A stretch of DNA of 64,000 nt, taken from positions 62,001-126,000 of the forward strand of contig JAPPAK010000001.1 of NCBI GenBank assembly GCA_026705605.1, written 5' to 3'. The position numbers and the translations under genes are program-made. The notes beneath the pieces were generated by a model. It ran no database searches. It worked only from the letters and a program-made list of their open reading frames with translations, and was not told the DNA's origin. This stretch comes from Chloroflexota bacterium (GTDB taxonomy: Bacteria > Chloroflexota > Dehalococcoidia > Tepidiformales > Tepidiformaceae). Shown in pieces: positions 45,355 through 54,214 of the stretch. The number at the start of each line of letters is the position of its first letter. The stretch's first letter is position 1.

Positions 45355-46695
45355 TTATGCGGGCACGGCCTCCCGCGCCTTCGTGAACTCCAGGTGCAGC
45401 TCGTACAGCCCCAGCATGATGCCCGGCTGGTGCTTGAAGTCGTTCTTGGCCGTGGCCAGCTTCAACTCGTCGATGCGGTCCAGCATCACGTCCACGGCGA
45501 TGTTCTGCTCCAGGCGCGAGAGCCCCGCCCCCGGGCAGCCCCGCGGCCGGATCGAGAACGTCAGGTGCTTGCCCGGGCTCTTGCGGTCCAGCCGGATCTC
45601 GTCCGGCGCCTCGCACAGTTCCGGGTCGCGGTTCGCCGCCGCCCAGCGCAGATGCAGCAGCGACCCGGCGGGGATCTTTACGCCGCGGATCTCCGTATCG
45701 CGCGCGACCATGCGGCCCGAGAGCCCCTGCGTCGGCGCGTAGAGGCGCAACGCCTCCTCCACGAAGAAGCGCACCTTCGAGCGGTCCGCCCGCAGTTCCT
45801 CGACGATCTCGGGGTGCTGCGCCAGCAGCATCGCCTCCGAGGTGAGCGCGTACTGCGTTGTCTCGTTCCCGCCGATGTGCATCCCCGAGACGACGCTGAT
45901 GATGTCGCCGTCGGCCAGCGGCTTGCCCTGGTACTCGACCTCCGTCAGGAACGTGATCATGTCGTCCTTCGGGTTGCGGCGCTTCTCGTCGATCTGCTCC
46001 TGGATGTAGCGGTTGAACGCGACGAGGGCCTTGGCGTTGTCCTCCTCGTCCGGGTCCTCCATCTGGCTCTTCGGGCCGAAGCCGTAGACGAAGCGGCGCA
46101 CCTGCGCCTCCTCCCACTTCTTCGTCATCGGCATGTCCTCGAGCGGGAACCCCAGGATCGTCGAGATCACGGCCTGCGGCAGCGGGGCCGCGAACTCCGT
46201 CACGAACTCGACCTCGCCCCGGTCGATCCAGTTGTCCATCAACCGGTTCGCGTGGCCCGTGATCATCTCGCGGTGCTGGAGCGCCCCGGAGGCGCCCACC
46301 CACGGCTCCGTCAGCGTCTCGCGGTGCAGCTTGTGCGTCTCGATGTCGGGCCGCAGCCGCTCCCGCGCCGTCACGACCTCGCCGAAACCCTCGTCCTCGA
46401 AGATCTCGTCGTGGATCTTGCTCGTGCCCGAGGCCCCCGGGCCGACGCGTGAGGGAAACAGGTCCGGGTCGCGCACCACCTTGCGGATGTCCTCGTACTT
46501 CGTCAGCACGAAGGCGTCCGAGCCCGGCTCGTAGCCCTGGCCGGGCAGCCGCAGCACCGGCTCCTCTGCCTGCAGCAGCTTGTAGGAGTCGTACCAGTGC
46601 TCCTGGGCGCCCGGCGCGAAGAGGTCGACCTCTCCCACGCTCATCGGGCACGCCGCCTGGGGCATCGCCTCAAAGTCTTCTCGGTTCGCGGCCAT
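45355..46695 (-). CDS. Cytochrome P450
   Basis: GMHIGGNETTQYALTSEAMLLAQHPE...EALRLYAPTQGLSGR...LTFSIRPRGCPGAGLSRLEQ. Confidence 0.92.
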   Translation of the reverse strand: MAANREDFEAMPQAACPMSVGEVDLFAPGAQEHWYDSYKLLQAEEPVLRLPGQGYEPGSDAFVLTKYEDIRKVVRDPDLFPSRVGPGASGTSKIHDEIFEDEGFGEVVTARERLRPDIETHKLHRETLTEPWVGASGALQHREMITGHANRLMDNWIDRGEVEFVTEFAAPLPQAVISTILGFPLEDMPMTKKWEEAQVRRFVYGFGPKSQMEDPDEEDNAKALVAFNRYIQEQIDEKRRNPKDDMITFLTEVEYQGKPLADGDIISVVSGMHIGGNETTQYALTSEAMLLAQHPEIVEELRADRSKVRFFVEEALRLYAPTQGLSGRMVARDTEIRGVKIPAGSLLHLRWAAANRDPELCEAPDEIRLDRKSPGKHLTFSIRPRGCPGAGLSRLEQNIAVDVMLDRIDELKLATAKNDFKHQPGIMLGLYELHLEFTKAREAVPA

Positions 46696-46796
46696 CGTTG
46701 GTCCCTTTCGGGCCGGACACAGGAGGCTCCGGCCCTGCCGTAGCTGGAAAGTGCAGGAATTATAGCGACTATGACAGGTCGCCGAACCGGGCCCCG

Positions 46797-47564
46797 CTAC
46801 CTTGCCGAGCCCCCGGAAACCGTCAGTAGGGCCCCCGTCGTGAAGCTCGACGCCTCCGAGGCGAAGTAGAGCGCCGCCCCCGCGATCTCCCCCGCCTGCC
46901 CGCCCCGCGCCAGCAGGATCGTGCTCTCCGCCCGCGCCTCGAACGCCTCCATGTCCCACGCCTTCGAGATGTCGGTCAGGAACGGTCCCGGGATGATGCA
47001 GTTCACCCGCACCTTCGGGGCAAATGTGCGCGCGAACCCGATCGTCAGGTTGTTCAGCCCCGCCTTCGCCGCCCCGTAGGCGAGCGCGTTCGGACCAGGG
47101 CTCTGGGAGGCCGTGCTCGAGACCATGATCACCGAGCCCCCGTCCCCCTCGGCCATGCGCGTCGCGATGTTCGCCGTCAGACGGAACGGACCCTTCAGGT
47201 TCACGTCCAGCACTTTGTCGTACAGCGCTTCGCTCACGTTGCTGACGTGGTCGTACAGGGGCGACAGCCCCGCGTTGTTCACGAGCACGTCCACCCTGCC
47301 GAACTCGGCGTAGGCCCTCTCCGCCAGCGCGTCCAGCTGCTCCCACTCCCCCACGTGGCACGACACCGGCAGCGCCCGCCGCCCCGTCTCCGCCCGTACC
47401 TCCTCCGCCAGCGCCTCGCACGACTCCAGCTTGCGGCTCGCGATCACCACGTCCGCCCCCGCCCGCGCGAAGCTGCGCACCATCGCCGCCCCCAGCCCGC
47501 GGCTTCCGCCCGTCACGAGCGCCACCTTCCCGCCCAGGTCGAACAGCTCCGCCGCTTCGCTCAT
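46797..47564 (-). CDS. SDR family oxidoreductase
   Basis: VALVTGGSRGLGAAMVRSFARAGADVVIASR...NNAGLSP...YGAAKAGLNNL. Confidence 0.9.
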   Translation of the reverse strand: MSEAAELFDLGGKVALVTGGSRGLGAAMVRSFARAGADVVIASRKLESCEALAEEVRAETGRRALPVSCHVGEWEQLDALAERAYAEFGRVDVLVNNAGLSPLYDHVSNVSEALYDKVLDVNLKGPFRLTANIATRMAEGDGGSVIMVSSTASQSPGPNALAYGAAKAGLNNLTIGFARTFAPKVRVNCIIPGPFLTDISKAWDMEAFEARAESTILLARGGQAGEIAGAALYFASEASSFTTGALLTVSGGSAR

Positions 47565-47604
47565 GACGCCTCCTTCCGGCCAGCTGGCATGATACGGCCC
47601 GCCC

Positions 47605-47862
47605 CTAGCCGTGGTGGGAAGGCAAATCGCGCCAGGAGACGCGCCGGCGCGGCACCAGCGGCCGCACCTCGTCCCAGCGCTGGAACACCGTCACCGCCCC
47701 CGCCATGAAGGCCCGCGTCACGGTCTCGCGCAGCTCGCGCTCGCCTCCGCCCGGCTGCCCGCGAAGGGCTGGCGGCTGCTGCTTCCAGTACGCCTCCGCC
47801 CACTCCGCCACCATTTCGCCGAGCTTCTCGCCCGCTTCGTCGTTCGTCCGTTTCTCAGCCAT
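47605..47862 (-). CDS. Small hypothetical protein (85 aa)
   Basis: MAEKRTNDEAGEKLGEMVAEWAEAYWKQQPPALRGQPGGGERELRETVTRAFMAGAVTVFQRWDEV. Confidence 0.5.
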   Translation of the reverse strand: MAEKRTNDEAGEKLGEMVAEWAEAYWKQQPPALRGQPGGGERELRETVTRAFMAGAVTVFQRWDEVRPLVPRRRVSWRDLPSHHG

Positions 47863-48071
47863 GCGCCCGCTCCCCTGCTGGCCTTCCGCAGAGTGTACGG
47901 CGCGGGCGAAGCGGCGCGTTCGGAAAGAACGCCAGCCCCGATGGTTGCGATCGCAGTACGGATAGCCGAGAATCCCGTGAATCGCGCGGGGGCCGTGATC
48001 GGGCCCGTTCGCGCAAGGGGGGATGGCGAGACCGGCGGGAGGCACCCTTCCCGGCGCTCAGGTCAAAGCTC

Positions 48072-49022
48072 ATGACCCGTTACATCGTCCGCAGACTGAT
48101 TGCCGTCCCCTTCATGCTGCTGGGCATCTCCTTCGTGCTCTTCATGCTGCTCTACATCCGCCCGGGCAGCGCTGCCTTCGCGGCCATCGGGTCCGTCGGC
48201 GACGCCGACCCGCGCGCGTTCGAGAAGTTCGAGGAACGCTTCGGGCTCAACCGCCCCTGGTGGGAGCAGTACGGCGACTGGCTGTGGGGCGCCCTCCAGG
48301 GTGACCTCGGCGAGCGTCTCACCCCGCCCCACGACGACGTGATGGGCGACATCATCGAGGTCCTGCCCAACACCCTCGAAATCGGCCTCCTCACCATCTT
48401 CATCTCCGCCGTCATCGGCATTTCCGTGGGGGTCCTCTCCGCCGTTCGCAGAAACAGCATCCTCGACTATGCCTTCCGGGGGATCACGATCATGGGGATC
48501 TCGATCCCCAACTTCTGGTTCGCGATCCTCGTGATCTACCTGCCCGCTCTCTGGTGGGGATGGACCCCCGCCCGCCAGTGGGTCGTGTTCACTGATGACC
48601 CCATCTACAACCTCTCCCTCGCCGTCTGGCCGGCGGTGACGCTCGCCCTCGCCAGCGCCGCCGGCATGGCGCGCTTCGTCCGGACCTCCATGCTCGAGGT
48701 GCTCTTCTCCGACTACGTGCGCACGGCCCGCGCCAAGGGCCTCCGCGATCGCAGCGTCATCTGGGGCCACGTGTTCCGCAACTCCCTCATCCCCGTAATT
48801 ACGCTCGTCGGCCTGCAGCTCGGCGCGGTGCTGGGCGGGGTCGTGATCGCGGAGCAGCTCTTCACGGTACCCGGCCTCGGCAGGCTCTCTCTCGAAGGCG
48901 TGACGGATCAGGATTACCCGGTCGTGCTCGGCACGATCATGGTCTTCTCCTTCGTCTTCGTCCTCGTGACGCTCCTCGTCGACATCCTGTACACGGTCAT
49001 TGACCCAAGGATTCGGTACTAG
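48072..49022 (+). CDS. Peptide/oligopeptide ABC transporter permease (DppB-like)
   Basis: YIVRRLIAVPFMLLGISFVLFMLLYIRPG...FVRTSMLEVLFSDYVRTARAKGLRDRSVIWGHVFRNSLIPVITLVG. Confidence 0.93.
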   Translation: MTRYIVRRLIAVPFMLLGISFVLFMLLYIRPGSAAFAAIGSVGDADPRAFEKFEERFGLNRPWWEQYGDWLWGALQGDLGERLTPPHDDVMGDIIEVLPNTLEIGLLTIFISAVIGISVGVLSAVRRNSILDYAFRGITIMGISIPNFWFAILVIYLPALWWGWTPARQWVVFTDDPIYNLSLAVWPAVTLALASAAGMARFVRTSMLEVLFSDYVRTARAKGLRDRSVIWGHVFRNSLIPVITLVGLQLGAVLGGVVIAEQLFTVPGLGRLSLEGVTDQDYPVVLGTIMVFSFVFVLVTLLVDILYTVIDPRIRY

Positions 49023-49024
49023 CC

Positions 49025-49960
49025 ATGGCACAGGAGCAGTCAGCCCTCGAGCTCGAATACGCGATTCCGCCACGCCAGCGCTTCAACCCGCTCAAGTGGG
49101 CGCGCCGGGAGCCGTTCGGCGCCTTCGGGTTCTCCCTGATTGTCTTCATCGTCTTCATGTCCGCCGCGGCCCCCGTGCTCAGAACCGCGCCGCCCAACGA
49201 GTTCGCCGTTGGTCCGCCCCTTGCCGGCCCGAACACCGAAAACTGGTTCGGGACGACCGCGCGCGGCAAGGACGTCTGGTCCCGCGTGCTCTTCGCCGGA
49301 CGCATCTCGCTCAAGATCGGCGTCGCCACCGTGCTCCTCGGCACGCTCGGCGGAACCCTTATCGCGCTCCTCTCCGCTTACGCGGGCGGCGCCGTCGACT
49401 TCGCCGTCGGCCGAGTCGCGGACATGTTCATCGCGATCCCCGGCCTGCTCTTAGCACTGGTGCTGCACTCCTCGATCAGCGCCGACCTTCCTGACTTACC
49501 GGGGCTCCAACGCGAAGAGCTCTACCTGGTGGTAGCCATTTCCCTGTTCTTCATGCCGGGCACCTACCGGATCATGCGTGGCATCGTGCTCGAGCTGCGC
49601 GAGTCCACCTACGTCGAGGCTGCCCAGGTCATCGGGTCGAGCAGTTTCCGCATCATGTGGCGGCATATCGCCCCCAACATGTTCGGTCTCATGATCGTCA
49701 TCACGAGTATCTCGCTCCCGGCCGCCATCCTGGCCGAAGCCAGCCTGAGCTTCCTCGGTCTGGGCGTGCCCATCGGTGGCCTTGATGCCGTCCCGTCGTG
49801 GGGCGCCGACCTCTCCGGCAGCTCCCGCCGCTTCTTCAGCGTGGCGCCGTGGCTGGCGGTCTTCCCGGGTCTCGCGCTCGCGATCACCGTCTTCGGGTTC
49901 AACATTTTCGGGGACTCGCTCCGCGATACCCTCGACCCGAGGCTCCGGGGCCGGATCTAG
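49025..49960 (+). CDS. Peptide/oligopeptide ABC transporter permease (DppC-like)
   Basis: NWFGTTARGKDVWSRVLFAGRISLKIGVATVLLG...STYVEAAQVIGSSSFRIMWRHIAPN. Confidence 0.93.
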   Translation: MAQEQSALELEYAIPPRQRFNPLKWARREPFGAFGFSLIVFIVFMSAAAPVLRTAPPNEFAVGPPLAGPNTENWFGTTARGKDVWSRVLFAGRISLKIGVATVLLGTLGGTLIALLSAYAGGAVDFAVGRVADMFIAIPGLLLALVLHSSISADLPDLPGLQREELYLVVAISLFFMPGTYRIMRGIVLELRESTYVEAAQVIGSSSFRIMWRHIAPNMFGLMIVITSISLPAAILAEASLSFLGLGVPIGGLDAVPSWGADLSGSSRRFFSVAPWLAVFPGLALAITVFGFNIFGDSLRDTLDPRLRGRI

Positions 49961-50079
49961 CCGTCAACGCGTCTTTCCCGAAAATTGCCCGAGTGGGAAC
50001 GCTCGCTACCCTTCCCTGCGTATAGCTCTCAGGAGGCGCCATCGTGGCGCGAATTCCGAATTCGGGAGGAACTCAGTCC

Positions 50080-51996
50080 ATGCGCGATAACGAGAACTAC
50101 TGGCAGAGGCTCCGGCGCCGTCCGGTCACCCGCCGCAGTTTCCTGGTCGGGAGCGGCGTAGCCGCTGCCGGCTCCGCCGCAATCCTCGCGGGCTGTGGCG
50201 ACGACGATGACGACGACACCGCGGCGCCCGCGGCCACTCAGGCTGCTGCCGCCACGCAGGCCGCCGCAGCCGCCACCGAGGCTGCCGGCGACGATCAGGC
50301 CGCAGCCGCCACCGAGGCCGCTGCTACCGAAGCTGCCGCCCAGGCCGATCCCGATGCGGACAAGCGCGGCGGCACCCTCAACCTGTGGAAGACGGAAGAG
50401 GACGCCGGCCTCGATCCCGGCGTGTTCCACCTCAACAACACCGAGGTCATCTACTCGACGATGACCCAGCCCTACACCTATCAGCCCACCAAGAACCTCA
50501 TCGCCATGGACGGCATGGTGGGCTTCGAGCAGGTCGACCCGACGACCTTCGTGTGGAGCATCCGCCCCGGCATGAAGTTCCACAACGGCGATGCCGTCGA
50601 CTCCGAGGCCGTGGCCTTCAGCTTCGGCCGGCTGGAGAAGCTGTACCGCGCGCTGGACGGGACGCACACGACCCGCACCGGCTACGCCTTCGTCGACAGC
50701 TTCGAGGCGACCGACGAGCTGACGGTGGCGGAGCACTGGGCGCGGCCGAACGCGGACGCTCCCATCTACCGCGCGCGCCACTACTATTCCTTCCTGAACC
50801 CGCGGGTCGTGGAGGAGCACGGCAAGTTCGAGGGCTCCTACGAGCATGCGGACGGGACGGTCGAGGATGTGTATAGCGTCCAGGAGCTCCCGCACGGCTC
50901 CGGGAGCGGTCCCTACACGCTCACCAAGCGGGACGCCACCGGCACGCGCGTCGAGCGCTGGCCGGACTACCACAAGCACACCCCGGCGGATGACGGCTTC
51001 GTCGAGGACGGTCCCTACATCGACGCCTGGGAGACGCGAGTCATCCCCGACGCCGTTGCGGCCAAGGCCGCGTTCCTCGCCGGTGACCTCGACGTCTTCA
51101 CGACGGTCGACCCCCTCGAGGTTCCTGAGTTCGAGGGCCAGGACCACGTCAACATCGTCGAGATTCCCGGCGGTGGCCGCGCCATGCAAGGTATGGACGG
51201 CGGCAAATTCCACGACAAGCGCTCGCGGCAGGCGCTCCAGAAGGCGTTCGACTACGAGGGCTTCATCGCGGCCATCCGCCCCCTCGGCGGCATGTACGCG
51301 GCCCCTATCTCCGACCTCCTGCCGGCCTACCAGAAGCTGAGCCAGCAGGACCTGCAGCAGTGGTACCGCTTCGACCCGGCCGAGGCTCAGGCCCTCTGGC
51401 AGGCCGCCGACTTCGAGGTTCCCGTCGACAACATCAAGATCTTCCAGTCGACGGGCGCGCCCCTGCAGCACGAGATCAGCGACTTCCTGGCGCAGTCGAT
51501 TGAGAAGGCGCTGGGGCCGATCGGCATCACCGCCGAGGTGGAGGCTGTCGACGGCAACTCGTGGGCGGCCCGCGCGGTCGACCGCAGCACCGACGTCAAG
51601 GACTGGGAGATTCTCAGCTACGGCACGGGCGACCGGGGAAGCACGACCGGCATCCCCAACGACTCGTACCTCATCGACTACGACCCGCGCGCCTACGGCT
51701 TCAATGCGTTCAACCACTATCTGGAATCGCCGCGCAAGGAGATCGCCGAGGACTCCGCGACGATCATCGACATGCTGAACGCGCAGGAGGCGGAGACGGA
51801 CCCCGAGGCCCGCGCCGCCCTCCTCACCGAGGTGCAGACCTGGATCCTGGACCGGCACTGGTGCAACTGGCGTCTGCCGGTGAGCTCCGTCGCCTACTTC
51901 GGCTTCAGCTCGAGGCTGCAGGACCAGGGCGTTGCCGACTGGGTCAATCTGTACGACCGGCGCCGTGAGTCCATGTGGCTCAAGAAGGACGCCTAG
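50080..51996 (+). CDS. Family-5 ABC solute-binding protein, Tat lipoprotein, paralog 1
   Basis: RRRPVTRRSFLVGSGVAAAGSAAILAGCGDDDDDD (twin-Arg + lipobox LAGC); SBP_bac_5-like body WSIRPGMKFHNGDAVDSEAVAFSFGRL. Confidence 0.92.
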   Translation: MRDNENYWQRLRRRPVTRRSFLVGSGVAAAGSAAILAGCGDDDDDDTAAPAATQAAAATQAAAAATEAAGDDQAAAATEAAATEAAAQADPDADKRGGTLNLWKTEEDAGLDPGVFHLNNTEVIYSTMTQPYTYQPTKNLIAMDGMVGFEQVDPTTFVWSIRPGMKFHNGDAVDSEAVAFSFGRLEKLYRALDGTHTTRTGYAFVDSFEATDELTVAEHWARPNADAPIYRARHYYSFLNPRVVEEHGKFEGSYEHADGTVEDVYSVQELPHGSGSGPYTLTKRDATGTRVERWPDYHKHTPADDGFVEDGPYIDAWETRVIPDAVAAKAAFLAGDLDVFTTVDPLEVPEFEGQDHVNIVEIPGGGRAMQGMDGGKFHDKRSRQALQKAFDYEGFIAAIRPLGGMYAAPISDLLPAYQKLSQQDLQQWYRFDPAEAQALWQAADFEVPVDNIKIFQSTGAPLQHEISDFLAQSIEKALGPIGITAEVEAVDGNSWAARAVDRSTDVKDWEILSYGTGDRGSTTGIPNDSYLIDYDPRAYGFNAFNHYLESPRKEIAEDSATIIDMLNAQEAETDPEARAALLTEVQTWILDRHWCNWRLPVSSVAYFGFSSRLQDQGVADWVNLYDRRRESMWLKKDA

Positions 51997-52041
51997 CCAC
52001 TCCGAACACGGAGCGCTCACGGGCGCTCGACCAGCGCAGCG

Positions 52042-52070
52042 AAGGGCCCGCCCGCAAGGGTGGGCCCTTT
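52042..52070 (+). terminator. Intrinsic terminator after paralog 1
   Basis: AAGGGCCCGCCCGCAAGGGTGGGCCCTTT. Confidence 0.85.
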
Positions 52071-52102
52071 GGCTTGGCATATCCGCAGTAGACGGAAGTC
52101 CG

Positions 52103-52134
52103 TATACTGCGCAAATCCCAAATCTTGGGGAGGG
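52103..52134 (+). promoter_or_regulatory. TATACT -10 and leader hairpin CCCAA-ATC-TTGGG overlapping the SD, paralog 2
   Basis: TATACTGCGCAAATCCCAAATCTTGGGGAGGGG. Confidence 0.6.
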
Positions 52135-52143
52135 GAATCGCGC

Positions 52144-54066
52144 ATGCGTGATAACGAGAACTACTGGCAGAGGCTGAGGCGCCGACCGGTTAGCCGGCGC
52201 AGCTTCCTGGTCGGGAGCGGCTTGGCCGCGGCCGGCTCCGCCGCAATCCTCGCGGGTTGCGGCGACGACGACGATGACGACGACGACGCAGCTGCCCCCG
52301 CAGCCACACAGGCTGCTGCGACGCAGGCTGCCGCTGCCGCCACTGAGGCTGCTGCCGAAGAGCAGGCAGCCGCAGCCACCGAGGCCGCCGCAGCTACGCA
52401 AGCGGCTGCCCAGGAAGATACCGGCCCAGACAGGCACGGCGGCACCCTGCTGAACTGGAAGACGGAAGAGGATGCGGGTCTCGACCCCGGCGTCTTCCAC
52501 CTGAACAACCGCGAGATCCACAACGGCACGATGACGCAGCCGTACACGTACCAGGCGACCAAGAACCTGATCGCCATGGACGGCATGGTGGGCTTCGAGC
52601 AGGTCGACCCGACGACGTTCGTGTGGAGCGTCCGCCCCGGCATGAAGTTCCACAACGGCGACCCCGTGGACGCCGAGGCCGTGGCCTTCAGCTTTGGCCG
52701 CCTGGAGAAGCTCTACCGCGCGCTGGACGGCACGCACACCACGCGCACCGGCTATGCCTTCGTCGATAGCTTCGACGCGACTGACGAGCTGACGGTGACG
52801 GAGAGCTGGGCGAGGCCGAACGCGGATGCTCCCGTGTATCGCGCGGCCCACTACTACTCCTTCCTGAACCCCCGCATGGTCGACGAGTTCGGCAAGTTCG
52901 AGGGCTCCTACGAGCGCGCCGACGGAACCGTCGAGGACGTCTACAGCGTCCAGGAGCTCCCGGCCGGCTCGGGCAGCGGTCCCTACACGATGACGAAGCG
53001 GGATTCGACCGGCACGCGCATTGAGCGCTGGCCGGACTACCACAAGCACACCCCGGCCGACGATGGCTTCGTCGAGGATGGGCCCTACATCGACTCGTGG
53101 GAGACGCGCATCATCCCCGATGCGGTGGCCGCCAAGGCCGCCTTCCTCGCCGGCGACCTCGACGTCTTCACGACGGTCGACCCCCTTGAGGTTCCCGAGT
53201 TCGAGGGCCAGGACCACGTCAACATCGTCGAGATCAAGGGCGATGGCGGGCTCTGCATGCAGGGCATGGACGGTGGCAAGTTCCACGACAAGCGTTCGCG
53301 GCAGGCGCTGCAGAAGTCGCTTGACTACGAGGGCTTCATCGCGGCCATCCGCCCACTCGGTGGCCAGTACGCCGCCCCCATCACCGACCTCCTGCCGGCC
53401 TACCAGAAGCTGAGCCAGCAGGAGCTGCAGGAGTGGTACCGGTTCGATCCGGCCGAGGCCCAGGCCCTCTGGCAGGCCGCCGACTTCGAGGTTCCCGTCG
53501 ACAACATCAAGATCTTCCAGTCGACGGGCGCGCCCCTGCAGCACGAGATCAGCGACTTCCTGGCGCAGTCGATTGAGAAGGCGCTGGGGCCGATCGGCAT
53601 CACCGCCGAGGTGGAGGCTGTCGACGGCAACTCGTGGGCGGCCCGCGCGGTCGACCGCAGCACCGACGTCAAGGACTGGGAGATTCTCAGCTACGGCACA
53701 GGCGACCGCAGTGGCACGGACGGAATCCCCAACAACAGCTTCCTCATCAACTACGACCCGCGCGCCTACGGCTTCAACGCCTTCAACCACTATCTCGAGT
53801 CGCCGCGACCCGAGATCGCCGAGGGCTCGGCCACGATTATCGAGATGCTGAACGCTCAGGAGGCGGAGACGGACCCCGAGGCCCGTGGCGTCCTCCTCAC
53901 CGAGCTCCAGCGCTGGATCCTCGATAACCACTGGTGCAACTGGCGGCTGCCCGTCAGCTCCATCTCGTACTTCGGCTTCAGCTCCAGGCTGCAGGACCAG
54001 GGCAGCGCCGACTGGCTCAACGGCTACAGTCTGCGCCGCGAGTCCATGTGGCTCGAGCAGGGCTAA
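52144..54066 (+). CDS. Family-5 ABC solute-binding protein, Tat lipoprotein, paralog 2
   Basis: RRRPVSRRSFLVGSGLAAAGSAAILAGCGDDDDDDDD... Confidence 0.92.
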   Translation: MRDNENYWQRLRRRPVSRRSFLVGSGLAAAGSAAILAGCGDDDDDDDDAAAPAATQAAATQAAAAATEAAAEEQAAAATEAAAATQAAAQEDTGPDRHGGTLLNWKTEEDAGLDPGVFHLNNREIHNGTMTQPYTYQATKNLIAMDGMVGFEQVDPTTFVWSVRPGMKFHNGDPVDAEAVAFSFGRLEKLYRALDGTHTTRTGYAFVDSFDATDELTVTESWARPNADAPVYRAAHYYSFLNPRMVDEFGKFEGSYERADGTVEDVYSVQELPAGSGSGPYTMTKRDSTGTRIERWPDYHKHTPADDGFVEDGPYIDSWETRIIPDAVAAKAAFLAGDLDVFTTVDPLEVPEFEGQDHVNIVEIKGDGGLCMQGMDGGKFHDKRSRQALQKSLDYEGFIAAIRPLGGQYAAPITDLLPAYQKLSQQELQEWYRFDPAEAQALWQAADFEVPVDNIKIFQSTGAPLQHEISDFLAQSIEKALGPIGITAEVEAVDGNSWAARAVDRSTDVKDWEILSYGTGDRSGTDGIPNNSFLINYDPRAYGFNAFNHYLESPRPEIAEGSATIIEMLNAQEAETDPEARGVLLTELQRWILDNHWCNWRLPVSSISYFGFSSRLQDQGSADWLNGYSLRRESMWLEQG

Positions 54067-54111
54067 TCGTTTCGAACCCCGGGCGCTCGTAGAGCGCTCG
54101 ATCAGCACAGG

Positions 54112-54141
54112 AAAGGGCCCGCCCGCAAGGGTGGGCCCTTT
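54112..54141 (+). terminator. Intrinsic terminator after paralog 2
   Basis: AAAGGGCCCGCCCGCAAGGGTGGGCCCTTT. Confidence 0.88.
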
Positions 54142-54214
54142 CTATTTGCTGTACCCGTTCCCGAGCGGAAGTCCCTATACTGCGCGAATCCCAAATCTGA
54201 GGAGGGAATCTCGT

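Noticed and set aside
50029-54108. 1359-aa minus-strand ORF opposite the SBP paralogs (also 54260-55615, 55808-57922 and 58110-59966)
   Set aside because: Antisense shadow ORFs of high-GC genes; the plus strand encodes clear SBP family proteins with signals and terminators.
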